Below are positions 35,942-45,675 of a stretch of DNA of 64,000 bases, in pieces. The position numbers were made by a program, and so were the translations under genes. The notes beneath the pieces were generated by a model. That model did not search any database. It had not been told where the DNA came from and saw only the letters and a list, made by a program, of their open reading frames with translations. The DNA is from Bacteroidaceae bacterium (GTDB lineage: Bacteria > Bacteroidota > Bacteroidia > Bacteroidales > Bacteroidaceae). The stretch is taken from positions 105,365 to 169,364 of the forward strand of contig JAFQBB010000008.1 in NCBI GenBank assembly GCA_017416805.1. Direction: 5' to 3'. The first letter of the stretch is position 1; the number at the start of each line of letters is the position of its first letter.

Positions 35942-37390
35942 TTACAATGAATCACCAAAGTCTTCCTTGAACTTGGTGACAAGTTCTTCTTGCCAATGGC
36001 CGATTTCCTTCAGACGACCGAAGAAGAAACGAAGTACGGCAGGCTCTTCCACCCACTTGAGACCACCAATGATCTCGCGGTTGTCCCACAACCACTTCAC
36101 ACGGTCTGCCACATACTTGATCTGTGACAAGGTAAACACACGACGAGGAACAGCCAAACGCATCAATTCAAGTTCAGCAAAACGCTCAGAACCATCGGGT
36201 TCGCGCTGCTCGGAAAGAGTACCACGTTCCATACCACGGATACCACCAGCAATATAGAGAGCTGTAGCTACGGCTGCTGCAGGATACTGGTCATGTGGCA
36301 TATCGGGTACGAATCCCTGACAATCGAGGTGAGCACCGAGACCACCAGCAGGCTTGATCATAGGCACTCCATAATCATCAAGTTCTTTTACCAGATAGGC
36401 GATGAATTCAGGGCCATGACTCAAGTAGTCCATATCGAGTGATTCATACAGACCTTCGGCCATTGATTCGATAGAACGTACGTCAATACCTCCGTATGTA
36501 AGGAAGCCTTCGTAGAGGGGGATATACTCCATCATACTCTTGATCAATTCAGTGTTGTGGCTGATGATGGCACCACCGCGAGCAAAACCAAGTTTACGGG
36601 CAGAGAAGTAGATGATATCCATCTTGTTGGCCAAGAGATGGTAGATTTCCTTCGGGGTCATGTACTTGCACTGTGCCTCACGAGTCTTCATGAAGTAGAT
36701 ATTGTCCTGAAGCAATGAAGCATCAAGAATGCTTGGCACGCCAAAATCATGACAGATGTCAGCTACAGCCAACATATTCTCCAAACTTACGGGCTGTCCA
36801 CCGATGAGGTTTGTACCGGCCTCTACACGTACGTATGCAACCTTTTCGGGACCAACTTCGCGGATGACACGCTTCAATTCGCGTAAATCGAAGTCTCCTT
36901 TGAATGGTTCGTCACTTTGAGGAACAAGTCCTTTCTTGTGAACAAGCTCCAACACCTCACCTCCACAACGTGTAACGTGTGCCTTGGTGGTAGTGAAGTG
37001 GAAGTTCATGATAGCAACCATACCCGGTTTCACGAAGCGTTCGGCAAGGATGTTCTCGCAAGCACGTCCCTGATGAGCAGGAAGCACATTGTCGACACCA
37101 AACACCTCTTTCATCGCAGCCTTCAAGCGATTGAAGGTTTCACTACCTGCATAAGCATCGTCAGCAAGATGCATGGCAGCCGTCTGACGATCAGACATAG
37201 CATTGACACCAGAATCGGTAAGCATATCCAGATAGATATCTTTATTCTGGAGCAAGAATGTATTGTTACCTGCCTGTTGGATAGCACGAAGACGCTCGTC
37301 AACGGGCAAAAGATTGAGTTTCTGTACCACACGTACCTTATGCATTTCCAAAGGTACCTGGTTTTCCGGTTGATAAAATTTTACGCTCAT
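35942..37390 (-). CDS. tnaA: tryptophanase/tyrosine phenol-lyase family beta-eliminating lyase
   Basis: This 482-residue PLP enzyme belongs to the family that splits tryptophan to indole, pyruvate and ammonia, or tyrosine to phenol. Conserved parts are YLDMLTDSGVNAMSDRQTAA (about 53-72), the DASL segment that holds the PLP-pairing Asp, the catalytic Lys in FSARKLGFARGG, and RLAVPRRVFTLSQIKYVADR near the C-terminus. Compared with tyrosine phenol-lyase, the usual DATR/DGTR has become DASL, losing the Arg, and SGKK has become SARK. The substrate is therefore likely but not certain. A Trp-containing short ORF lies in its leader. Confidence 0.82.
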   Translation of the reverse strand: MSVKFYQPENQVPLEMHKVRVVQKLNLLPVDERLRAIQQAGNNTFLLQNKDIYLDMLTDSGVNAMSDRQTAAMHLADDAYAGSETFNRLKAAMKEVFGVDNVLPAHQGRACENILAERFVKPGMVAIMNFHFTTTKAHVTRCGGEVLELVHKKGLVPQSDEPFKGDFDLRELKRVIREVGPEKVAYVRVEAGTNLIGGQPVSLENMLAVADICHDFGVPSILDASLLQDNIYFMKTREAQCKYMTPKEIYHLLANKMDIIYFSARKLGFARGGAIISHNTELIKSMMEYIPLYEGFLTYGGIDVRSIESMAEGLYESLDMDYLSHGPEFIAYLVKELDDYGVPMIKPAGGLGAHLDCQGFVPDMPHDQYPAAAVATALYIAGGIRGMERGTLSEQREPDGSERFAELELMRLAVPRRVFTLSQIKYVADRVKWLWDNREIIGGLKWVEEPAVLRFFFGRLKEIGHWQEELVTKFKEDFGDSL

Positions 37391-37427
37391 GTTTTAAATT
37401 ATTAATTATAAATTCTGACAACAATAC

Positions 37428-37463
37428 TTACAGCCACAGCCAACCCGGTTCGCGACTTGTCAT
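37428..37463 (-). CDS. candidate tryptophan-rich leader peptide of the tnaA-like gene
   Basis: On the minus strand the leader contains ATG ACA AGT CGC GAA CCG and so on to TAA, encoding MTSREPGWLWL, 11 residues with two Trp. It starts about 20 nt after the predicted transcription start and ends 37 nt before the lyase ATG. E. coli TnaC is likewise a short Trp-containing peptide upstream of tnaA. A second ORF starts 4 nt earlier in another frame (MDDKSRTGLAVAVSIVVRIY...). There is no strong Shine-Dalgarno, which is normal for Bacteroides. Function is inferred from position and content only. Confidence 0.4.
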   Translation of the reverse strand: MTSREPGWLWL

Positions 37464-37489
37464 CCATGCCTGCAGTTTTTTTGGAGTTG

Positions 37490-37497
37490 CAAATATA
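37490..37497 (-). promoter_or_regulatory. -7 box of the tnaA-like gene
   Basis: TATATTTG on the minus strand fits TAnnTTTG; no clear -33 TTTG at normal spacing. It gives a leader of about 90 nt that contains the short Trp ORF. Confidence 0.5.
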
Positions 37498-37619
37498 AAG
37501 TATTTAATCCGATTTCACGTACATTTGGAAAGTATTTTTCTTTATCTTGATACATTTTTGTAAGCGCAGTGTGCCTTTATAGCCATTTCTTCTCCTGAAA
37601 TCACCAATTCTTTTGATAA

Positions 37620-39263
<1,644 letters not shown>

Positions 39264-39302
39264 ACAAAAAAGAAGAATAAAAGGAGAAAAAGAAAATTGC
39301 AA

Positions 39303-39578
39303 ATGAACATCCATCTCCAAATCCTATCGCCCGAAAAACGGTTGTTTGACGGACAAGTGAGCAAAATCTCTCTTCCCGGCACAAAAGGACGGTTTACTGT
39401 ATTGCCGCGCCATGCGGCACTCGTCTCGTCGATCGACAAAGGGGTGATAAACTTCTCTGAAGTAGGCAACCCAGACAAACCTCACGAAGGGGTGGAGCAC
39501 ATCCAACCCATCCTCCGCGGATTCGTTGAAGTGAACAACAACGAAGTGGTAGTGTGTGTGGAAGTGGAAGAGAAGTGA
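39303..39578 (+). CDS. atpC: ATP synthase F1 subunit epsilon (short form)
   Basis: The 91-residue protein starts MNIHLQILSPEKRLFDGQVS and has the beta-sandwich domain (SLPGTKGRFTVLPRHAALVS). It ends at VVVCVEVEEK, so the C-terminal two-helix domain that blocks rotation in E. coli is missing. This short form is usual in Bacteroidetes. Its small size implies no epsilon-type inhibition of ATP hydrolysis. Confidence 0.93.
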   Translation: MNIHLQILSPEKRLFDGQVSKISLPGTKGRFTVLPRHAALVSSIDKGVINFSEVGNPDKPHEGVEHIQPILRGFVEVNNNEVVVCVEVEEK

Positions 39579-39602
39579 AGTGTGAAGAACAACTAAAAGA
39601 CA

Positions 39603-40688
39603 ATGAATAATCATACGATACGGACATATTTGCTGACAGTATTGCTTTGTCTGATTGGAGCATGGCTGCCTTTGCACGCATCATCACACGCTGAGGAGGA
39701 GGAGAATGCATCCATAGACATCAAAGAGATTATCTTTGACCATATTGGCGATGCCTACGAGTGGCATGTGGCAACCATTGGCGACAAGCATGTGAGCATA
39801 CCTTTGCCCGTGATAGTCTTCAGCAAAGAAAAAGGTTTTCATGCCTTTCTCTCCCACAAGTTACATCATGGAGAAATATATAATGGTTTTCATATTGCCA
39901 CCAATGGCGACCACAAAGGCAAAGTAGTAGAATCCCTTTCGACAGGTGAGGTGGTACGTCCGCTGATTGACCTCTCGCTCACCAAGATAGCGACAGGCAT
40001 TCTCATAAACAGCCTGTTGCTGGTGAGCATCATTCTCTTCGTCAGCCGTTGGTATAAGCATAAAGAGGTTTACGACAATGCACCACGTGGCTTCATCGGA
40101 GTGATGGAAATGCTCATTATGATGGTTTACGACGGTATTATCAAACCCAGTGTGGGCAAGGACTACGAGCGCTATACGCCCTATCTGCTCACCGCCTTCT
40201 TCTTCATTTTCCTCAGCAACCTTATGGGGTTGATACCCATTTTTCCCGGAGGAGCCAATGTGACGGGAAACATAGCCATCACACTCGTCCTTGCCATCTG
40301 CACGTTCATAGCCGTCAATGTGTTTGGCACACGTGAGTATTGGCGCGAGGTGCTTTGGCCCGATGTGCCCATGTGGATGAAGTGCCCCATACCATTGATG
40401 CCGGTCATCGAGATATTCGGACTCTTCACCAAACCTTTTGCCCTGACCGTCCGTCTGTTTGCCAACATCATGGCTGGCCATTCAGTAATATTGGCACTGG
40501 TATGCATCATCTTTGTCACCCAATCAATGGGTCCCTTATTAGGAGGGAGCATGACGGTAGTGTCGGTTCTTTTCACCATCTTCATGAACTGTCTGGAATT
40601 GCTTGTTGCTTTCATCCAAGCATACGTCTTCACCATGCTTTCGGCAGTATTCATAGGCATGTCAAGGGTGGAGCATCATGAGAAATAG
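39603..40688 (+). CDS. atpB: ATP synthase Fo subunit a
   Basis: This 361-residue subunit forms the proton half-channels. It has an N-terminal signal-like helix (TYLLTVLLCLIGAWLPLHAS) and a periplasmic extension of about 100 residues, typical of Bacteroidetes. The essential Arg is in ALTVRLFANIMAGHSVILAL, and the final helix ends FIGMSRVEHHEK. No atpI gene precedes it. Confidence 0.96.
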   Translation: MNNHTIRTYLLTVLLCLIGAWLPLHASSHAEEEENASIDIKEIIFDHIGDAYEWHVATIGDKHVSIPLPVIVFSKEKGFHAFLSHKLHHGEIYNGFHIATNGDHKGKVVESLSTGEVVRPLIDLSLTKIATGILINSLLLVSIILFVSRWYKHKEVYDNAPRGFIGVMEMLIMMVYDGIIKPSVGKDYERYTPYLLTAFFFIFLSNLMGLIPIFPGGANVTGNIAITLVLAICTFIAVNVFGTREYWREVLWPDVPMWMKCPIPLMPVIEIFGLFTKPFALTVRLFANIMAGHSVILALVCIIFVTQSMGPLLGGSMTVVSVLFTIFMNCLELLVAFIQAYVFTMLSAVFIGMSRVEHHEK

Positions 40689-40702
40689 AAAATAATTCAT
40701 AA

Positions 40703-40987
<285 letters not shown>

Positions 40988-40999
40988 TCCTTTCAGGGT

Positions 41000-41494
41000 A
41001 TGGATTTGTTTACCCCCGATGTAGGATTGCTCTTCTGGATGCTCCTCTCATTCGGCGTAGTGTTCTTTGTGTTGGCCAAGTGGGGTTTCCCCGTCATCAC
41101 CCGCATGGTGGATGACCGCAAGCGCTTCATCGACCAGTCGTTGGAGGCTGCCCGCAAAGCGAACGCCAAGTTGGAGGGCATCAAGGCCGAGAGTGAAGCC
41201 CTGTTGGCCCAAGCCCGCGAAGAGCAGCGCCTGATACTGAAGGATGCTGCCAACACACGCGACCGCATCATTGAGGAGGCACGCGAAAAGGCTCGGACTG
41301 AAGGTGCTCTCATGTTAGAGGAAGCCCGCCAGCAGATTCAGCACGAAAAGGAGAATGCCATACGCGACATCCACCGGCAAACGGCTGAAATGGCCGTCGA
41401 GGTAGCTGAGAAGATTATACGCACCAACCTCACTACCGTGCGTCAACAGATGGACCTCGTCGAGCGCTTGTTGGATGAGGTGGAGAAGAATTGA
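41000..41494 (+). CDS. atpF: ATP synthase Fo subunit b
   Basis: This 164-residue stator subunit has one N-terminal membrane helix (LLFWMLLSFGVVFFVLAKWG) and then a long charged coiled coil (LEAARKANAKLEGIKAESEA onward). It lies 12 nt after atpE. The 110-nt gap after it holds a C/A homopolymer junction and AT-rich repeats. Confidence 0.96.
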   Translation: MDLFTPDVGLLFWMLLSFGVVFFVLAKWGFPVITRMVDDRKRFIDQSLEAARKANAKLEGIKAESEALLAQAREEQRLILKDAANTRDRIIEEAREKARTEGALMLEEARQQIQHEKENAIRDIHRQTAEMAVEVAEKIIRTNLTTVRQQMDLVERLLDEVEKN

Positions 41495-41604
41495 AGGCAA
41501 GCCTCCTCAATTCCCCCCCCAAAAAAAGGAGGGAAGAGGAGAGATACAAATGAAGAGTAATTTGTTGAATTCATAATTAATAATTCAAAATACATAATTA
41601 AAAA

Positions 41605-42141
41605 GTGTACATAGGACCCATAGCCAAACGATACGCCAAAGCGCTGCTTGCCTACGCCATCGAATGCAAGGCCGAGACAGAGGTATATGAGCAGGCGTTT
41701 GCCCTTTGCCGCACACTGATGCAAGTGAAGGAGTTGCAGCGTGCCATGCTTAATCCAGTGCTCGACCGCACGGCCAAGGTCAATCTGCTGCGTACAGCTT
41801 CGGGCGGAGCCTTCCATCCCGTGTGCGAACGCTTCATCGGATTGCTCTTCCAGCAGCGTCGCGAGCGCTACCTGCTCTTCATCCTTGCTTCCTTCATCAG
41901 TCTTTACCGGCGCGAGAAGGAGATCTATGTAGGACAACTCACCACGGCTGTACCTTTGGACAAGGCCACTGAGGAGCACCTGCGCGCCATGGTTGCTCAA
42001 GCGGTGAAGGGTACCGTAGAGTTCGACCTCAATGTGGACGAAGAGATTCTTGGTGGATTCATCCTCCAGCTCGACAACCAGCGCATGGATGCCAGTGTAA
42101 AAGGACAGCTCCGCCAGTTGCGTGCAGAGTTGCTGCGCTGA
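41605..42141 (+). CDS. atpH: ATP synthase F1 subunit delta
   Basis: This 178-residue stator protein starts at GTG (41605) with the family N-terminus IGPIAKRYAKALLAYAIE. The conserved C-terminal part reads VEFDLNVDEEILGGFILQLD then MDASVKGQLRQLRAELL. No in-frame ATG precedes the conserved start. It links subunit b to the top of F1. Confidence 0.95.
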   Translation: MYIGPIAKRYAKALLAYAIECKAETEVYEQAFALCRTLMQVKELQRAMLNPVLDRTAKVNLLRTASGGAFHPVCERFIGLLFQQRRERYLLFILASFISLYRREKEIYVGQLTTAVPLDKATEEHLRAMVAQAVKGTVEFDLNVDEEILGGFILQLDNQRMDASVKGQLRQLRAELLR

Positions 42142-42439
42142 GACGTTGAAAGCCATAGCAAACCTCTTGGTTCAGGATTCCAAGTTCAAGATTCAATGGC
42201 ACACGGATAAAACGGAGTGAACAGATGAACACGGAGAAGCAAGTTGACAAGCTACAAGTTGACAAGGCCGTCCGACACTGAATCCTCGTTAACTCGTCAA
42301 CTAAGAAAACTCTGTAATTCTCCGTAACTTTCGTGTACTCCGTGTACCATCCCCGAAGTGAGAGAACAGAAACTGTACATAGTAAATGGTAAATTGTAAT
42401 TGAATTGTACTTTGTAAATGGTAAATTGTAATTGAAATT
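42142..42439. repeat. repeat-filled gap inside the atp operon
   Basis: The 298-nt gap between atpH and atpA has no gene. It contains CAAGTTGACAAGGCCGTCCG (42260-42279), similar to the two insertions inside atpG, then ACTCGTCAACTAAG. An ACGGAG/CTCCGT set follows, and then a tandem pair (about 31 bp each) of GTAAATGGTAAATTGTAATTG at 42380-42434. Confidence 0.7.
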
Positions 42440-44032
42440 ATGCCTGAAAACAATACAATAAAACCCAGCGAAGTCTCCGAGGTGCTGCTCAAGCAACTTC
42501 GTGACATCAACACCGACTTGAAGTTCAACGAAGTGGGTACCGTACTCCAAGTGAGCGATGGCGTAGCCCGCCTTTATGGTCTGAACAATGCCGAGGCCGA
42601 AGAACTCCTTGAGTTCGAAAATGGCGTGATGGCCATCGTGATGAACCTCGAGGAAGACAATGTAGGAGCCGTGCTCCTTGGTCCTACCGATCTGATTAAG
42701 GAAGGTATGGTGGCCCGCCGCACAGGGCGCATAGCCAACATCCTGGTGGGTGAAGGAATGCTTGGCCGTGTGGTCAACCCTCTGGGACAACCCATTGATG
42801 GGGGAGATGCCATTGATGGGAAACTCTACGAAATGCCTCTCGAACGCAAGTCGCCCGGCGTAATATATCGCCAACCCGTAAACGAACCGTTGCAGACGGG
42901 CATCAAGGCTATTGACTCCATGATTCCCATCGGACGCGGACAACGCGAACTCATCATCGGCGACCGTCAGACGGGCAAGACCTCCATTGCCATCGACACC
43001 ATCATCAACCAACGCGCCAATTACGAGAAGGGCGAACCCGTCTATTGCATTTATGTGGCTATCGGACAAAAAGGTTCCACTGTGGCCAACATCGTCGAAA
43101 CATTGCGCGAACGAGGCGCTTTGGAATACACCATCGTTGTAGCCGCCACAGCCGCCGACCCGGCTGCCATGCAATACTATGCCCCCTTTGCCGGAGCCGC
43201 TATCGGTGAATATTTCCGCGACACAGGCCGCCATGCCTTAGTTGTGTACGACGACCTCTCGAAACAGGCCGTAGCCTATCGCGAAGTGTCACTCATCCTG
43301 CGTCGTCCATCAGGGCGCGAAGCCTATCCGGGTGACATCTTCTACCTCCATTCACGCCTGCTCGAACGGGCAGCCAAGGTTATCAAACAACAAGAGGTAG
43401 CCGAACGCATGAACGACCTTCCCGAAAGTCTGCGTCCCATCGTCAAGGGTGGAGGTTCACTCACCGCCTTGCCCATCATCGAGACCCAAGCGGGCGATGT
43501 GTCGGCCTATATTCCTACGAACGTCATCTCTATCACCGATGGCCAGATATTCCTCGAAACCTCGCTCTTCAACCAAGGATTCCGTCCCGCCATCAACGTA
43601 GGCATCTCAGTTTCCCGCGTGGGCGGTAGTGCACAAATCAAATCAATGAAAAAAGTGGCCGGCACACTCAAAATTGACCAGGCACAATACCGCGAACTGG
43701 AAGCCTTCTCAAAGTTCAGCAGCGACATGGACACCGTGACGGCTCAAACCATTGACCGCGGACGCAAGAACAACCAATTACTTATCCAACCGCAATACGC
43801 CCCCATGCCCGTAGGCGAACAAGTGGCTATCCTCTATTGCGGCACACGAGGCCTGATGGCCAACATTCCCGTGGAAAAAGTACGTGAGTTTCAAGACTCT
43901 TTTCTCGACATTCTCCGCAGTAATCATCAAACAGACGTTATTGACATACTTGCTTCAGGAATCATCAACGATGCAGTGACCGACCTCATTGAGCAAGTGG
44001 CCAAACAGGTGACAGATGGGATAGGAAGATAA
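42440..44032 (+). CDS. atpA: ATP synthase F1 subunit alpha
   Basis: This 530-residue non-catalytic nucleotide-binding subunit has the P-loop [14 protein letters not shown] and the Arg-finger region [20 protein letters not shown]. The N-terminal beta-barrel ([20 protein letters not shown]) and C-terminal helices are complete. A long antisense frame across it is only a shadow. Confidence 0.98.
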   Translation: MPENNTIKPSEVSEVLLKQLRDINTDLKFNEVGTVLQVSDGVARLYGLNNAEAEELLEFENGVMAIVMNLEEDNVGAVLLGPTDLIKEGMVARRTGRIANILVGEGMLGRVVNPLGQPIDGGDAIDGKLYEMPLERKSPGVIYRQPVNEPLQTGIKAIDSMIPIGRGQRELIIGDRQTGKTSIAIDTIINQRANYEKGEPVYCIYVAIGQKGSTVANIVETLRERGALEYTIVVAATAADPAAMQYYAPFAGAAIGEYFRDTGRHALVVYDDLSKQAVAYREVSLILRRPSGREAYPGDIFYLHSRLLERAAKVIKQQEVAERMNDLPESLRPIVKGGGSLTALPIIETQAGDVSAYIPTNVISITDGQIFLETSLFNQGFRPAINVGISVSRVGGSAQIKSMKKVAGTLKIDQAQYRELEAFSKFSSDMDTVTAQTIDRGRKNNQLLIQPQYAPMPVGEQVAILYCGTRGLMANIPVEKVREFQDSFLDILRSNHQTDVIDILASGIINDAVTDLIEQVAKQVTDGIGR

Positions 44033-44098
44033 GAGAATCATAATCAGTTAGAGCACAGCTCTCATCAGCTTCGCAGTTATCAATTCATAATTAGAATA

Positions 44099-45073
44099 GT
44101 GGCCTCACTCAAAGAAATAAAAAACCGTATAGCTTCTGTCAAGAATACGCTGAAGATAACATCAGCAATGAAGCTGGTAGCCTCGGCCAAGTTGCATAAA
44201 GCGCAAATGGCCATTGAAAACATGCTTCCCTACAACGAACGATTGACCGGGATTGTCAACGATTTGTTGAAGAGCGAAAGCCTTACAGGCACCTTCCGCT
44301 CTTCACTCATGGAAAAGCGGGAAGTGAAACGGGTAGCCCTTGTAACCATAAGCAGCAGTGCGAGCCTTTGCGGTGGTTTCAACAACAACCTCATCCGCCT
44401 CACCCAGCATGTCATTGACGAATATAGGGAGCAGAATACGGACATACTACTCATCCCCATAGGTCGCAAAGTGGCACAGGCATTGGCTGTTGACAAGGAA
44501 GAGCCAGACAAACTGACAAGGCCATCCGGTAGAGTTTCCTCATCAGCCCGCCAACCAGCCAACTTGTCAACTGAATCCGCCTACGTCTCCATCGGTGAAA
44601 AGCCGGCCCATACCGAAGCATCAGCCCTCGCCACCTACCTGACAAAACTTTATCTGAACAAGGAAATTGACCGCGTGGAACTTCTTTACACCCATTATAA
44701 AAACATGGCTGTACAGGTCCTTATGCGCGAGCAATTCCTGCCCGTAGAAGCTGACAAGTTGACAAAACCATCCGTCCTCTCCCCCTCATCAACTCGTCAA
44801 TCTGTCAATTCGTCAACCGAAACCGACTACCTCATTGAACCTTCTGCACCCGAATTGCTCAACAGGCTGTTGCCCCAAGTTCTGGACATGCACATGTTCA
44901 CCATGCTGCTCGACTCATCGGCAGCCGAACATGCAGCCCGCACCTTTGCCATGCAACAAGCTACCGACAACGGCGAGGGATTGCTCCAAGAACTCAGTCT
45001 CCAATACAACAAAGGCCGCCAACAAGCCATCACCAACGAATTGCTGGACATCATGGGAGGAACCCTAAGATAA
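44099..45073 (+). CDS. atpG: ATP synthase F1 subunit gamma with two repeat-derived inserts
   Basis: The rotor shaft subunit starts at GTG (44099) and is 324 residues, longer than the usual 285-295. The N-terminal helix (LKEIKNRIASVKNTLKITSA) and C-terminal helix (ELSLQYNKGRQQAITNELLD) are well conserved. Two extra segments interrupt the central domain: about 137-160 (DKLTRPSGRVSSSARQPANL) and about 219-242 (DKLTKPSVLSPSSTRQSVNS). The peptides resemble each other, and their DNA resembles the intergenic repeat at 42260. Both keep the frame, and the flanks (IGEKPAHTEASALATYLTKL; DYLIEPSAPELLNRLLPQVL) are normal. Confidence 0.95.
   Translation: MASLKEIKNRIASVKNTLKITSAMKLVASAKLHKAQMAIENMLPYNERLTGIVNDLLKSESLTGTFRSSLMEKREVKRVALVTISSSASLCGGFNNNLIRLTQHVIDEYREQNTDILLIPIGRKVAQALAVDKEEPDKLTRPSGRVSSSARQPANLSTESAYVSIGEKPAHTEASALATYLTKLYLNKEIDRVELLYTHYKNMAVQVLMREQFLPVEADKLTKPSVLSPSSTRQSVNSSTETDYLIEPSAPELLNRLLPQVLDMHMFTMLLDSSAAEHAARTFAMQQATDNGEGLLQELSLQYNKGRQQAITNELLDIMGGTLR
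44489..44571. repeat. repeat insertion 1 inside atpG
   Basis: GTTGACAAG (44489-44497) and its exact complement CTTGTCAAC (44563-44571) bound this segment. It contains GACAAACTGACAAGGCCATC and later CTCATCAGCCCGCCAACCAG. It reads through in frame and encodes a Ser/Pro-rich loop. Confidence 0.7.
44750..44820. repeat. repeat insertion 2 inside atpG
   Basis: It starts GCTGACAAGTTGACAAAACC and carries CTCATCAACTCGTCAATCTG and TTCGTCAACCGAAACC. It aligns with insertion 1 over most of its length, also in frame. Confidence 0.7.
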
Positions 45074-45120
45074 CGTAAATCCGGATAAGAAAAACAGAAT
45101 CCATATTGCAAGAAATGGGA

Positions 45121-45245
45121 CTGTGTCATAATTCACTTTTCATCCGCAGATGACGCAGATTATTCCTTCCTATTATACCCGATAGGTTATAATTTATCTG
45201 CGTCATCTGCGGATGAAGAATTAAATGGTGGCATTTTTGACACAG
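45121..45245. repeat. 125-bp inverted-repeat element (copy 2)
   Basis: CTGTGTCA ... TGACACAG ends, arms ATCCGCAGATGACGCAGAT and ATCTGCGTCATCTGCGGAT, centre TTATACCCGATAGGTTATAA. Nearly identical to 22828-22970. It begins 47 nt after the atpG stop and may serve as the operon's terminator. Confidence 0.8.
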
Positions 45246-45292
45246 CTTCATTTCTTGTTGAAGGTCAAGGTAATTTATAATACCTCCCTTAA

Positions 45293-45395
45293 TTATTCAA
45301 TCGACTTATACACTTCCATTGTTTTCTCGGCTATCACATCCCAATAACAGCCAAGAAGTATAGCGGTTGACAAACATTCTTGCTCATCATTATAT
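45293..45395 (-). pseudogene. C-terminal remnant of a glycosyltransferase
   Basis: The minus strand reads YNDEQECLSTAILLGCYWDV then IAEKTMEVYKSIE and a stop at 45293-45295, the typical end of a Bacteroides family 4 glycosyltransferase. The frame is lost near 45396, next to the direct repeats of the following ATPase gene. The N-terminus of such a gene lies on the same strand at 46873-47109, on the other side of the ATPase. Confidence 0.6.
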
Positions 45396-45403
45396 CAGTC
45401 TTT

Positions 45404-45463
45404 ATTCCAAAAAAAGCATGATATTTTTGGAGTCGATTCCAAAAAAAGCATGATATTTTTGGA
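45404..45463. repeat. two 28-bp direct repeats, 32-bp period, at the ATPase promoter
   Basis: Copies at 45404-45431 and 45436-45463 are identical (ATTCCAAAAAAAGCATGA then TATTTTTGGA). Each is itself partly palindromic (TTCCAAAAA/TTTTTGGA). The second copy overlaps the -33 element of the promoter at 45458-45489, so a protein bound here would control it. Confidence 0.7.
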
Positions 45464-45489
45464 ATTGTCATCTTTTCTCTCCATATTTG
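45458..45489 (+). promoter_or_regulatory. promoter of the first DUF4143 ATPase
   Basis: TTTG (45458-45461), a 20-bp spacer and CATATTTG (45482-45489), one base off TAnnTTTG. The leader is then about 180 nt and contains the MITE-like element. Confidence 0.5.
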
Positions 45490-45503
45490 CACTCAAAATA
45501 GGA

Positions 45504-45659
45504 AGGTTCTACAAATTAGCTTGCGAAGAGTGGCTTCGAAGTTTTGAGAATTTCTCTCCTTATCTGCGAAGATGCGTAGCGGGCTACGTATAAAAGACAA
45601 GCAAAGCATCCAAGCAGAGAACCAACCTGAATAAACGTAGAAACTAATTTATAGGACCT
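45504..45659. mobile_element. 156-bp MITE-like element in the ATPase leader
   Basis: GGTTCTACAAATTAG (45505-45519) and CTAATTTATAGGACC (45644-45658) are inverted ends matching at 13 of 15 positions. No transposase is inside. It lies between the promoter and the ATPase start, and one end sequence also occurs alone at 23613-23627. Confidence 0.6.
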
Positions 45660-45675
45660 CCTAATAATTGTTTGT

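Noticed and set aside
42059-43234. A 391-codon open frame on the minus strand opposite atpH and atpA
   Set aside because: It is a shadow of two well-conserved ATP synthase genes; its translation has no family features and starts and ends inside them.
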